A stretch of 19,230 nucleotides of DNA from Scatosoma sp045588185 (GTDB taxonomy: Bacteria; Bacillota; Clostridia; Christensenellales; Borkfalkiaceae). Every line of letters begins with the position of its first letter. Within the stretch, counting starts at the first letter, position 1. The position numbers and the translations under genes were made by a program. Shown here piece after piece: positions 11,770 to 19,178 of the stretch. The notes under the pieces were generated by a model. That model was not told the origin of the DNA, did no database searches, and saw only the letters and a program-made list of their open reading frames with translations. The stretch covers positions 1-19,230 of the forward strand of contig JAZNDR010000031.1 in assembly GCA_045588185.1 (NCBI GenBank). The letters are read 5' to 3'.

Positions 11770-13089
11770 TTAAAAGGGAAGCTTAAATTTCCCGCGACCG
11801 CCCTTTAACTGCTTCATTAGCATTTTGGTCTGTTCAAACTGTTTCAACAGTTGGTTGACTTCCTGCACGCTCGTGCCCGAGCCCGCCGCTATACGGCGTT
11901 TTCTCTTGCTTTCGATAATCGACGGATTGTCGCGCTCCTGCTTCGTCATCGACAAAATGATCGCTTTCGTGCGCTCGATTTTCTTTTCGTCTACGTCGCC
12001 TTCGTTCACTTTCAGTTTGCCTGCCCCGGGGAGCATGGAGAGCATCGCTTGCGCACCGCCCATCTTTTTCATCATCGCAAACTGTTCCAAATAATCGGTG
12101 AGCGTGAAGCTGTTTGCCAGCATTTTCTGCTGCATTTTCTTCGCGTCCTCTTCCGTAATCGCCTGTTGCGCTTTCTCTATTAAGGACAGCACGTCGCCCA
12201 TACCTAAAATACGCGACGCCATTCTATCGGGATAGAACGGTTCGAGGTCGGTCAATTTTTCACCCACGCCGATAAACTTAATGGGCTTGCCCGTAACCGC
12301 TTTAATGGACAGACACGCACCGCCGCGCGTATCGCCGTCCAGCTTCGTCAAAATCACGCCCGTGATTTCCAAACGGGAATTAAAGGTTTCCGCAACGTTT
12401 ACCGCTTCCTGACCGGTCATCGCGTCCACGACGAGCAGGGTTTCCGTTACTTCTACTTCCTTTTTGATATTTTCAAGCTCCTGCATCAGCGTTTCGTCTA
12501 TCTGCAAACGCCCTGCCGTATCCAAAATAACCGTGTCGTAATTTAACGAGCGCGCGTATTCGATTGCCTGTTTCGCCGTTTTTACGGGGCTTTGCGTACC
12601 CTTTTCAAACACTTCCGTCTGCGCGTTTTTTCCTACGACTTGGAGCTGTGTGATTGCCGCAGGGCGGTAGATATCCCCCGCCACAAGCAACGGCTTTTTG
12701 CCCTGTTTTTTCAGTTGCACGGCAAGCTTTCCGCAAAGAGTAGTTTTACCCGCGCCTTGCAAACCGCACATCATAATGACGGTGGGGAGCTTGGGCGCGA
12801 CCTCTATCTTTGCATTTTTCGAGCCCATCAGCTCGATCAGCTCTTCGTTGACGATTTTAATGACCTGTTGCGCGGGATTGAGCGAGGACAAAATTTCCTG
12901 TCCTACCGCCTTTTCCGAAACTTCCGCGATAAACTGCTTCGCCACGCGCAGGTTGACGTCCGCTTCCAACAGCGCCACGCGCACTTCGCGCATCGCCGTA
13001 CGGATTTCCAGCTCCGTCAGCTTTCCCCGCTTCGTCAGCTTGGAAAATATGTGATTTAACCGTTCCGATAACGAACCGAATAAAGCCAT
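11770..13089 (-). CDS. ffh: Signal recognition particle GTPase Ffh
   Basis: A 439-residue protein, full length for SRP54/Ffh. The N domain (1-90) is followed by the GTPase domain with the P-loop GLQGAGKTT (about 109-117), DTAGRLQID and TKLDGD. The methionine-rich M domain begins after LGMGDVLSLIEKA; MQQKMLANSF, MMKKMGGAQAMLSMLPG and the RRIAAGSGTSVQEVNQLLKQF RNA-binding helix are typical, as is the end KGGRGKFKLPF. It binds signal sequences on ribosomes and delivers them to FtsY. AAGGAG precedes the ATG. It lies 19 bases after ylxM, its usual regulator partner. Confidence 0.99.
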   Translation of the reverse strand: MALFGSLSERLNHIFSKLTKRGKLTELEIRTAMREVRVALLEADVNLRVAKQFIAEVSEKAVGQEILSSLNPAQQVIKIVNEELIELMGSKNAKIEVAPKLPTVIMMCGLQGAGKTTLCGKLAVQLKKQGKKPLLVAGDIYRPAAITQLQVVGKNAQTEVFEKGTQSPVKTAKQAIEYARSLNYDTVILDTAGRLQIDETLMQELENIKKEVEVTETLLVVDAMTGQEAVNVAETFNSRLEITGVILTKLDGDTRGGACLSIKAVTGKPIKFIGVGEKLTDLEPFYPDRMASRILGMGDVLSLIEKAQQAITEEDAKKMQQKMLANSFTLTDYLEQFAMMKKMGGAQAMLSMLPGAGKLKVNEGDVDEKKIERTKAIILSMTKQERDNPSIIESKRKRRIAAGSGTSVQEVNQLLKQFEQTKMLMKQLKGGRGKFKLPF

Positions 13090-13108
13090 TTATCTCTCCT
13101 TACTTCTC

Positions 13109-13513
13109 TTACCGAAAAGTCTTCCCAACGATTTCTCCGCCGTCTACCATAACCGTTTCCGCGCCGTATTCCTCGCGTACCTTATCCAGCGTTTCTTGCA
13201 ACCGATTCAGCACGGGGAAATTGTCCTTTTCGCTCTCGATAAAGCGATGCACCGCCGTCATATACGCCGAGTATTCCTCGCTCAACTCGTCAAGCGCTTT
13301 CGCAAAGTTCAGCTTCTCGTCGTATTTCTCCAACTGCTTCCTGCATTTTTGCAAACAATCGGAAACGCTTTGACGGGATACGCCTTTTTGCTCGGCAATC
13401 TCGCCAAGGGACAAATCGTAATTGAAATACAAGTCGGTAATCTCTCTCTGGGTTGCCGTCAAGAGGGGCGAATACAAATCCCACAGCCTCAGAAAATGCA
13501 GATCGTCCTTCAT
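13109..13513 (-). CDS. ylxM: YlxM/UPF0122 helix-turn-helix protein, SRP-associated
   Basis: A 134-residue protein with a sigma-70 region 4-like helix-turn-helix: LTATQREITDLYFNYDLSLGEIAEQKGVSRQSVSDCLQKCRKQLEKYD (about residues 19-67). YlxM homologues are encoded next to ffh in many Bacillota; the streptococcal protein interacts with the SRP. The C-terminal half is a charged coiled-coil-like stretch of about 60 residues. I start at 13513, after GGAGG; the longer frame upstream overlaps the promoter. First gene of the ylxM-ffh-rpsP-khpA unit. Confidence 0.93.
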   Translation of the reverse strand: MKDDLHFLRLWDLYSPLLTATQREITDLYFNYDLSLGEIAEQKGVSRQSVSDCLQKCRKQLEKYDEKLNFAKALDELSEEYSAYMTAVHRFIESEKDNFPVLNRLQETLDKVREEYGAETVMVDGGEIVGKTFR

Positions 13514-13544
13514 TTTCTCGCCTCCTACCCGTATTCCGTCGTCT

Positions 13545-13573
13545 ATTATACCGCATAATTTTACGCCTGTCAA
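13545..13573 (-). promoter_or_regulatory. Fully consensus promoter of the ylxM-ffh operon
   Basis: TTGACA (13568-13573), 17-bp spacer, TATAAT (13545-13550) on the minus strand. The -35 box lies inside one arm of the 11-bp inverted repeat at 13564-13593. Confidence 0.9.
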
Positions 13574-13593
13574 GCATTTTTACTTGACAGGCG
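13564..13593 (-). terminator. Inverted repeat after rseP overlapping the ylxM -35 box
   Basis: Arms CGCCTGTCAAG (13564-13574) and CTTGACAGGCG (13583-13593), 8-base spacer. It begins ten bases after the rseP stop, where a terminator is expected, but the minus-strand tail TAAAATTATG lacks a clear U-tract. It could instead be an operator for ylxM. Confidence 0.5.
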
Positions 13594-13602
13594 AAAGATT
13601 TT

Positions 13603-14844
13603 TTATAAAATTAGTTGCAAAACATCCACGAGAATGGCAAACCCGAACAGGAAAATGATACCGATAAAGTGGATAAGCGTTTCTATCTTTCTATTCACGG
13701 GCTTTTTGCGTATCCATTCAATGATACAAAAAATCACTTTACACCCGTCGAGGGCGGGAATAGGCAACAGATTGAACACGGCGAGATTCACGCCGATAAA
13801 CGCCGCGATATTGAGCAACGACAAAAGACTGTACGAAGCCGCCTGTGCCGTTACGCTGATAGTCGTAACGGGCCCGCCCATCGAAGTAATGGAAATCTTA
13901 CCCGTAATGAGTTCGCCCAAAGAACGAAGCACCGTTCCGCCGATTTTCGCCGAATACACAAACGACGAACCGACCGTTTTCCAAAATCCCTCTTTTTGCG
14001 TAACGCTTGCAAACGCGTACTGCGTAGGATCGAGTCCGAACGCCGTATACGCCGCTTGTAAGTCGGTCATATTCTTAAAATTGCAATCGGTTTTGAGGGT
14101 AAGAAGCAAGGTTTTTTCTTCCCAAACCCCCTCGGCGTTTTTACGGCGAATATCGACCGCGACCGTTTCGCCCTGTTTCTTGCCCGAAAGCGCATCCACG
14201 TAATCGCTTGTCATATAAATATCTTTGCCGTCTACGCTCAAAACGATATCCTTTGCGGAGAGTTCCGTTTCTAAAACGACGGGCGTTCCCTCGCCGCCGT
14301 ATACCACATACGAATGGATACAGCCGTACGAACCGAACATAATCACAATCAAAAGCAACGCCAAAAGATAGTTCATCGTCGCGCCCGCAACCAGCACGAT
14401 AATGCGCTTCCACGGCGGTTGGTCGTTAAAACGCTCGCCCTTGGGCTCGGGGTATTGTTCTTCCGTTTTTATCGCATTCGCCGCGTACCTGCCCCCATCG
14501 TTTTCCATTTTAGAAGAAGCGTGCGACATTTCCTCAAACGGCTCGCCCTCTTCTTTTTGCGCGGGTTCTTCGTCGTACTCGTCCTCGCCGTCAAAGGCGC
14601 AATACCCGCCGAGAGGGATTACGCGGAGCGCAAACAGCTCGCCCGTTTTCTTACTGCGTTTTTTGAGTATCGACGGGCCGAACCCGACGGAAAATTCGTT
14701 GATTTTAAAGCCGAGCGCTTTGCCCGCGAGGTAGTGCCCGAACTCGTGCACCGTTACCATAATGAGCAACACTGCCACGGCGAGGAGCACTCCGCCGATG
14801 CTTTTCATCACACTTGCAAACGATAATAAATTTATAAGACTCAA
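13603..14844 (-). CDS. rseP: Site-2 protease RseP/RasP (M50 intramembrane zinc metalloprotease)
   Basis: A 413-residue membrane protease that cuts anti-sigma factors and signal-peptide remnants. The zinc site is H33-E34-x2-H37 (VTVHEFGHYLAG) in the first helix, and the C-terminal metal motif is NLLPIPALDGC. A PDZ domain lies between (about residues 180-260, ETELSAKDIVLSVDGKDIYMTSD). After GGYCAFDGED there is a roughly 50-residue acidic, low-complexity insert (about 89-138) where the family normally has a short EDE linker. The start codon is TTG at 14842-14844 preceded by GAGGG; an ATG at codon 13 lacks a ribosome site. Codons 117-121 of the insert carry a copy of the dispersed 15-bp motif. 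Lies 80 bases after dxr, in the standard order. Confidence 0.95.
   Translation of the reverse strand: MSLINLLSFASVMKSIGGVLLAVAVLLIMVTVHEFGHYLAGKALGFKINEFSVGFGPSILKKRSKKTGELFALRVIPLGGYCAFDGEDEYDEEPAQKEEGEPFEEMSHASSKMENDGGRYAANAIKTEEQYPEPKGERFNDQPPWKRIIVLVAGATMNYLLALLLIVIMFGSYGCIHSYVVYGGEGTPVVLETELSAKDIVLSVDGKDIYMTSDYVDALSGKKQGETVAVDIRRKNAEGVWEEKTLLLTLKTDCNFKNMTDLQAAYTAFGLDPTQYAFASVTQKEGFWKTVGSSFVYSAKIGGTVLRSLGELITGKISITSMGGPVTTISVTAQAASYSLLSLLNIAAFIGVNLAVFNLLPIPALDGCKVIFCIIEWIRKKPVNRKIETLIHFIGIIFLFGFAILVDVLQLIL
14482..14496 (-). repeat. Dispersed 15-bp motif GRGGGCAGGTAYGCG, copy 3 (inside rseP)
   Basis: GGGGGCAGGTACGCG on the minus strand, read in frame as GGRYA (codons 117-121) within the acidic insert. 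Flanking AAA and AA are conserved. Confidence 0.8.
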
Positions 14845-14924
14845 TTTTACTTACCCTCTTTGCCCAAAAATTTCCCCGTCTTCCGTATTCCGATTTAATC
14901 TTTTCTTGCTGCGTTTATCTTTAT

Positions 14925-16070
14925 TTACAAACGAGCGATATATTCCCGTGCAAGCGCGCGGGCGCGACCGTCCGTTTCTTTCAATATTTCATAGCTTTCC
15001 GTTTTTGCCCGATCCGTCCTTTCCACCGCCCAAGCAATCGCGTCCGCTATCTGTAAGAATTTAATTTTTCCGTCCAAGAACGTGCGAACGGCTATTTCCC
15101 CCGCCCCGTTCAAGGCACAGGGATAGTTATCCCCCCTTTCAAGCGCGGACAACGCCAAATCGTAACACGGGAAATCCTCTCTTTTGAGCGGTAAAAACCG
15201 TATCGCGCCCAGCTTCTCAAAGTCGAGCGGTTTCACCCCGCACTCCAAACGGTCGGGATAGGTCAGCGCAAGCTGAATGGGCAGTTCCATTGTGGGATAG
15301 CTCATCTGCGCTAAAATTCCCCCGTCCTCAAATTCCACCATCGAATGAATAATACTTTCGGGCTGTACCACCGTGTGAATCTTCTCCACGGGGCAATCGT
15401 ACAGCCATTTCGCCTCGATTACCTCAAAGCCCTTATTAAGCAAAGTCGCCGAATCAATCGTGATTTTTGCACCCATCGACCAGTTGGGGTGTTTGAGTGC
15501 GGAAGCAGGCGTTACCGTTTCCAACTGTTCTTTTGAATATCCGTAAAAAGGTCCGCCGCTTGCCGTGATAATCAGTCTTCTAAACGGTGCGTCCGTGCGG
15601 AATGACAGAGCCTGCCACAGCGCGGAATGTTCACTGTCAACAGGCATTAAACGCGTACCTGCCCCCTTGATTTTGCCCATTACAAGCTCACCGCCGCAAA
15701 CGAGCGTTTCCTTGTTGGCAAGCGCAAGCGCCTTTTTATTTTCAATGGCTTTCAGCGAATACCCAAGCCCCGCAAAGCCGTTCGCCGCCACGAACGCAAT
15801 ATCTCCGTAGTCTACCGCTTCCTGCGCCGCTTTTTCGCCGTAACCGAATTTAACGCCAGCAGGGATTTGATCGGCAATTCTTTTGCCCGTTTCCTCGTCC
15901 GCAAGCGCGGCGTACTTGGGCATAAATTCCCGCACCTGCGCCAAAAAAATATCCGCCGAGGCATTCGCCACGATACTCTTTATTTGGAATTTATCGCTGT
16001 GACGGCGCACCACCGAACACACCTGCGTGCCGATAGAACCCGTTGAACCGATAAGGGAAATCGTTTTCAT
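14925..16070 (-). CDS. dxr: 1-deoxy-D-xylulose 5-phosphate reductoisomerase
   Basis: A 381-residue enzyme for the first committed step of the MEP isoprenoid pathway (DXP to MEP, NADPH). The NADPH loop is GSTGSIGTQ (residues 8-16). The metal and substrate site includes D145 and E147 (VDSEHSALWQAL), then ASGGPF, ALKHPNWSMGAKITIDSATLLNKGFEVIEAKWL with the second acidic ligands, and HSMVEFEDGG. Length is normal. GGAGGAGG ends close to the ATG. It feeds UppS two genes upstream with isoprenoid precursors. Codons 135-140 (KGAGTR) carry the dispersed 15-bp motif without disturbing the alignment. Confidence 0.98.
   Translation of the reverse strand: MKTISLIGSTGSIGTQVCSVVRRHSDKFQIKSIVANASADIFLAQVREFMPKYAALADEETGKRIADQIPAGVKFGYGEKAAQEAVDYGDIAFVAANGFAGLGYSLKAIENKKALALANKETLVCGGELVMGKIKGAGTRLMPVDSEHSALWQALSFRTDAPFRRLIITASGGPFYGYSKEQLETVTPASALKHPNWSMGAKITIDSATLLNKGFEVIEAKWLYDCPVEKIHTVVQPESIIHSMVEFEDGGILAQMSYPTMELPIQLALTYPDRLECGVKPLDFEKLGAIRFLPLKREDFPCYDLALSALERGDNYPCALNGAGEIAVRTFLDGKIKFLQIADAIAWAVERTDRAKTESYEILKETDGRARALAREYIARL
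15652..15666 (-). repeat. Dispersed 15-bp motif GRGGGCAGGTAYGCG, copy 4 (inside dxr)
   Basis: GGGGGCAGGTACGCG on the minus strand, read as part of KGAGTR, a different frame from copy 3. Flanking AAA and AA are conserved. Confidence 0.8.
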
Positions 16071-16082
16071 TTGCCTCCTCCG

Positions 16083-16976
16083 TCAAATGGTAGACAGCAT
16101 TCGCACTGCCACAAACGCGAGGTATACGACCATCGCCGCAAACAGCGTGCCGTCGATACGGTCGAGCACTCCGCCGTGCCCGGGCATAATTTTGCCCATA
16201 TCTTTGAGGTCGAGCTTACGCTTGATACAGCTTTCCACGAGATCGCCGAACTCCGTCGCCGCCGCCGCGAGCAAGCCTATCAAAAGATACACGGTCAGCC
16301 AGCAACCCATATTCTCGAAACTGCCCGCCACCGCATTGTAGGCAAAATAGATAATTCCCGCGCCGATAATACCGCCGACGAGCCCGCCGATTGCGCCGAT
16401 CATCGTTTTATTCGGGCTGATCGTGGGCGCGAATTTGCGGGGGAAATACTTTTTAAAGCACCGTCCGAATAAATACGCGAACGTGTCCGCAAACGGGGAC
16501 ACCACGAAAATAAGCAGTATCAATAAATCCGAGTTAAAACCAATGGAAGCAAATTGCGGAAGCGCAGGTACGTGGTTTGCCTGCACCAACAGGCAAAGCA
16601 ACAGTACGGGGTATACCGCGGACAGGAAAGAAAGCCCCAAGCTTTCGAGCGAGGTTTCCTCGTGACGGATTACGAGCAGGCACACGAGCGCGACCGCCAT
16701 CACGAAAAAGCAAATGCTGACCCAATGCAAGCCGTAAGAAAAATACTGCTCCGCGACCGCGCACGCAGGGATTACCACGAGCGCAAACAAAAATACGATC
16801 ACGCGCTCGGGCTTGGTCGTTTTGTCCTTGACGGCACGGAGTATTTCAAAAGTACCGATTAACGCAAACGCGTAGATGAGTATATCGAAACACAGATCGT
16901 GCACGAAAATTTTAAGCAGGTAAAAGGCAATCAAAATCGCCACGTACGCCGTACCTGAAATAAGTCTTGTTTTCAT
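16083..16976 (-). CDS. cdsA: Phosphatidate cytidylyltransferase (CDP-diglyceride synthase)
   Basis: A 297-residue polytopic membrane enzyme making CDP-diacylglycerol from CTP and phosphatidic acid. About eight hydrophobic helices are seen. The family signature is intact near the C-terminus: SCIKRKLDLKDMGKIMPGHG followed by GVLDRID, with the metal-binding aspartates. The ATG is preceded only by a weak GCGAAAGAA. It lies 62 bases after uppS, with a palindromic repeat in the gap, and 12 bases before dxr. Supplies precursors for all phospholipids. Confidence 0.97.
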   Translation of the reverse strand: MKTRLISGTAYVAILIAFYLLKIFVHDLCFDILIYAFALIGTFEILRAVKDKTTKPERVIVFLFALVVIPACAVAEQYFSYGLHWVSICFFVMAVALVCLLVIRHEETSLESLGLSFLSAVYPVLLLCLLVQANHVPALPQFASIGFNSDLLILLIFVVSPFADTFAYLFGRCFKKYFPRKFAPTISPNKTMIGAIGGLVGGIIGAGIIYFAYNAVAGSFENMGCWLTVYLLIGLLAAAATEFGDLVESCIKRKLDLKDMGKIMPGHGGVLDRIDGTLFAAMVVYLAFVAVRMLSTI

Positions 16977-17006
16977 AATTTCTTTCGCCTGTTTTTTAAT
17001 GTAAAT

Positions 17007-17036
17007 CGCAAGAAACTAAGCTTCTTGACTTTTAAC
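17007..17036 (-). repeat. Palindromic dispersed repeat, copy 2 (between uppS and cdsA)
   Basis: 27/29 identical to 3555-3583. It starts three bases after the uppS stop on the minus strand. The stem AAGAAGC-TTA-GTTTCTT keeps pairing through a G-U. Confidence 0.75.
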
Positions 17037-17038
17037 CT

Positions 17039-17761
17039 TTATTTCAATATTTGCTCGTCCGTTTTCCCAAACCGACGGGTTCTGCCTGAAAACCAAAATA
17101 TCGCTTTCTCTAAATCTTTATCGGAAAATTCGGGGAACATTTTATCCGAAAAATACAGCTCCGCATATGCCGCTTGCCATAATAAAAAGTTGGAAAGCCG
17201 TACCTCTTTCCCCGTCCGTATGATAAGGTCGGGGTCGGGCTGTTCGCTTGTATACAGTAGCTTCGCAAAGCTCTCCTCCGTTACCGCTTCCCCTTTTTCT
17301 ATCGCTAAATTCGCCGCACGAACAATCTCCGCGCGCGCGCCGTAGCAAAGCGCGATATTGATTCCCTTGCCCTCGTAACAAGCCGTTTTCGCTTCGGACG
17401 CACGTAAAATTTCCTGCACGTCCTCGGGTAAAAGCGCCGTGTCGCCGATCACGCTCAACCGCACGCCCCGCGCACACACCCTACCCATGTACTCGTCGAA
17501 ATGATTGCGAATAAGGTTAAAGAGCCCTTCCAGCTCCTCTTGCGGGCGTTTCAGGTTTTCCGTGGATAACGCGTATACCGTGATATACGAAACACCCAAA
17601 TCGAACGCGTGCTCCATCAGCCCTATCATACGCTCCATGCCCTGCCTATGACCGAAAGAACGGGGCATTAAACGCTTCTTCGCCCAACGCCCGTTCCCGT
17701 CCATAATGATTGCAATATGTTGAGGAATATTCACTCCCTCTTTTATTTTATTCCCGCGCAT
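17039..17761 (-). CDS. uppS: Undecaprenyl diphosphate synthase (cis-prenyltransferase)
   Basis: A 240-residue enzyme that extends farnesyl diphosphate to the C55 lipid carrier for cell-wall synthesis. The catalytic aspartate is D21 in IAIIMDGNGRWAKKR; GHRQGMER, TVYALSTEN and DPDLIIRTGKEVRLSNFLLWQAAYAELYF follow. In the last motif E. coli has RTGGE; here the third glycine is lysine (RTGKE), a small change. The ATG lies three bases after the frr stop with no ribosome site of its own, which suggests translational coupling. Confidence 0.98.
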   Translation of the reverse strand: MRGNKIKEGVNIPQHIAIIMDGNGRWAKKRLMPRSFGHRQGMERMIGLMEHAFDLGVSYITVYALSTENLKRPQEELEGLFNLIRNHFDEYMGRVCARGVRLSVIGDTALLPEDVQEILRASEAKTACYEGKGINIALCYGARAEIVRAANLAIEKGEAVTEESFAKLLYTSEQPDPDLIIRTGKEVRLSNFLLWQAAYAELYFSDKMFPEFSDKDLEKAIFWFSGRTRRFGKTDEQILK

Positions 17762-17764
17762 AAC

Positions 17765-18337
17765 TTATATAGACATCAAATCTTTCTCTTTTGCGGAAAT
17801 GATGCTTTCCAGCTTACTCATATACTCCGAAACCGTCTTTTCAACGTCCGCCTCGCAACCCGAAGCCTCGTCCTCGGAAAGCTCCTTCGCCGTCTTCATC
17901 TTCTTGATAAGGTCCATACCCTCACGGCGGTGATTTCTAACCGCGACTTTCGTTTCCTCGCCCATCTTCTTCGCTTGCTTTACAAGCTCTCTTCTTCTCT
18001 CTTCCGTCATATCGGGGAATACCAAACGAATCACGTTCCCGTCGTTCGTCGGCGTAAGACCGATATTCGACTGCAATATCGCCTTTTCCACCGCCTTTAA
18101 CAGCGACTTATCCCAAAGATTGATTTGTAAACACTTCGCGTCCAACGCCGAAACGTTGCCAAGCTCTACGAGCTTGCTCATACCGCCGTACGCTTCTACC
18201 TCTAATCTGTCCAAAATACGGGGGTTCGCTCTGCCCGTACGAATCGCACCGTAATCGTTTTCCAACGCGCGAATGGAATTTTCACACTTTTCTTCCAGCT
18301 CGAACATCATCTCTTCAATCTTTTCGTTTTCAATCAT
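17765..18337 (-). CDS. frr: Ribosome recycling factor
   Basis: A 190-residue protein, five longer than the usual 185. It has the RRF signatures RTGRANPRILDRLEVEAYG, NIGLTPTNDGNVIRLVFPDMTEERRRELVKQAKKMGEETKVAVRNHRREG and the long three-helix bundle. With EF-G it splits post-termination ribosomes. GGAG sits nine bases before the ATG. It follows pyrH by 26 bases, the standard arrangement. Confidence 0.99.
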   Translation of the reverse strand: MIENEKIEEMMFELEEKCENSIRALENDYGAIRTGRANPRILDRLEVEAYGGMSKLVELGNVSALDAKCLQINLWDKSLLKAVEKAILQSNIGLTPTNDGNVIRLVFPDMTEERRRELVKQAKKMGEETKVAVRNHRREGMDLIKKMKTAKELSEDEASGCEADVEKTVSEYMSKLESIISAKEKDLMSI

Positions 18338-18363
18338 TTTTTTATCTCCTTTTTTTGTTATTT

Positions 18364-19071
18364 TTATACCTTAATCATAGTCCCTAAACTTTCCCCGCAC
18401 ACCGCGCGCACGATAGAGTTCTCCTCGTTCAAACCGAACGCCAGCGTGGGCACGTTGTTCTCCATACACATCGTCGCCGCCGTGAAATCAATCACCTTTA
18501 AGCCCTGATTGATAATATCGGCATACCGCAAGCTTTCGTACTTCTTCGCAAACGGGTTGGTTTTGGGGTCGGAATCGTAAATGCCGTCCACGTTCTTTGC
18601 CATGAGCAAAATATCCGCGTCGATTTCACACGCCCGAAGCGCCGCCGCCGTGTCGGTCGAACAATAGGGATTGCCCGTTCCGCAAGCGAAAATCACGATA
18701 CGCCCCTGCTCGAAATGGCGCAGAGCCTTACGCAGAATAAACGGTTCTGCAAGCGATACCATATCCAAAGCAGTCTGCACGCGCACGGGCACACCGCGCT
18801 GTTCAATGGCGTCCATCATTGCAAGCGAATTCATAACGGTTGCAAGCATACCCATATGGTCGGCAGTAGTGCGGTCCATATTCGTACCCTGTCTTCCGCG
18901 CCAGAAATTCCCCCCGCCGATGACCAAGCCGACCTGCACGCCCATATTGTGCAATTCAACGATTTGTTCGACGACGGGCGCAATCACTTCGTGATTGAGT
19001 CCGAAACGCTGGTCGCCCGCAAGAGCTTCCCCCGACAGCTTTAAAAGCACTCTCTTGTAAATAGGTTGCAT
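18364..19071 (-). CDS. pyrH: Uridylate kinase (UMP kinase)
   Basis: A 235-residue amino-acid-kinase-fold enzyme that phosphorylates UMP to UDP. Motifs: KRVLLKLSGEALAG (ATP loop), GLVIGGGNFWRGRQG, DRTTADHMGMLATVMNSLAM (UMP site), FACGTGNPYCSTDTAAALRACEIDADILLMAKNVDGIYDSDPK. Usually hexameric and regulated by GTP and UTP. AAGGAGG precedes the ATG. An extended -10 promoter lies about 85 bases upstream, so pyrH is probably the first gene of its unit and separated from the usual rpsB-tsf upstream genes, which would be outside the window. Confidence 0.99.
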   Translation of the reverse strand: MQPIYKRVLLKLSGEALAGDQRFGLNHEVIAPVVEQIVELHNMGVQVGLVIGGGNFWRGRQGTNMDRTTADHMGMLATVMNSLAMMDAIEQRGVPVRVQTALDMVSLAEPFILRKALRHFEQGRIVIFACGTGNPYCSTDTAAALRACEIDADILLMAKNVDGIYDSDPKTNPFAKKYESLRYADIINQGLKVIDFTAATMCMENNVPTLAFGLNEENSIVRAVCGESLGTMIKV

Positions 19072-19153
19072 AATAGCGATTCCTCCTTAGGTGTTTACGG
19101 TATTTTAAGACGAACCCCGTCCGTATAAAAGCCCGCAATCATTCATTTTAACT

Positions 19154-19178
19154 ATTATACCATATTTCTTGCAAGAAA
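19154..19178 (-). promoter_or_regulatory. pyrH extended -10 promoter with adjacent palindrome
   Basis: TGGTATAAT (19154-19162) is an extended -10 element on the minus strand. A 14-bp perfect palindrome, TTTCTTGCAAGAAA (19165-19178), occupies the spacer region. No good -35 box is at 17 bp. Confidence 0.65.

Noticed and set aside
13583..13608. Possible plus-strand promoter TTGACA...TATAAA after ylxM
   Set aside because: Spacing is only 14 bp and it would drive antisense RNA into rseP; it is a by-product of the inverted repeat.
14314..14826. 170-codon plus-strand frame opposite rseP
   Set aside because: Low-complexity basic translation, no start signals, lies over the conserved rseP HExxH region.
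72..19107. Shared 13-mer AAAATACCGTAAA in the leaders of the comM-like gene and pyrH
   Set aside because: A few 13-base matches are expected by chance in 19 kb on both strands, and the positions relative to the ribosome sites differ.
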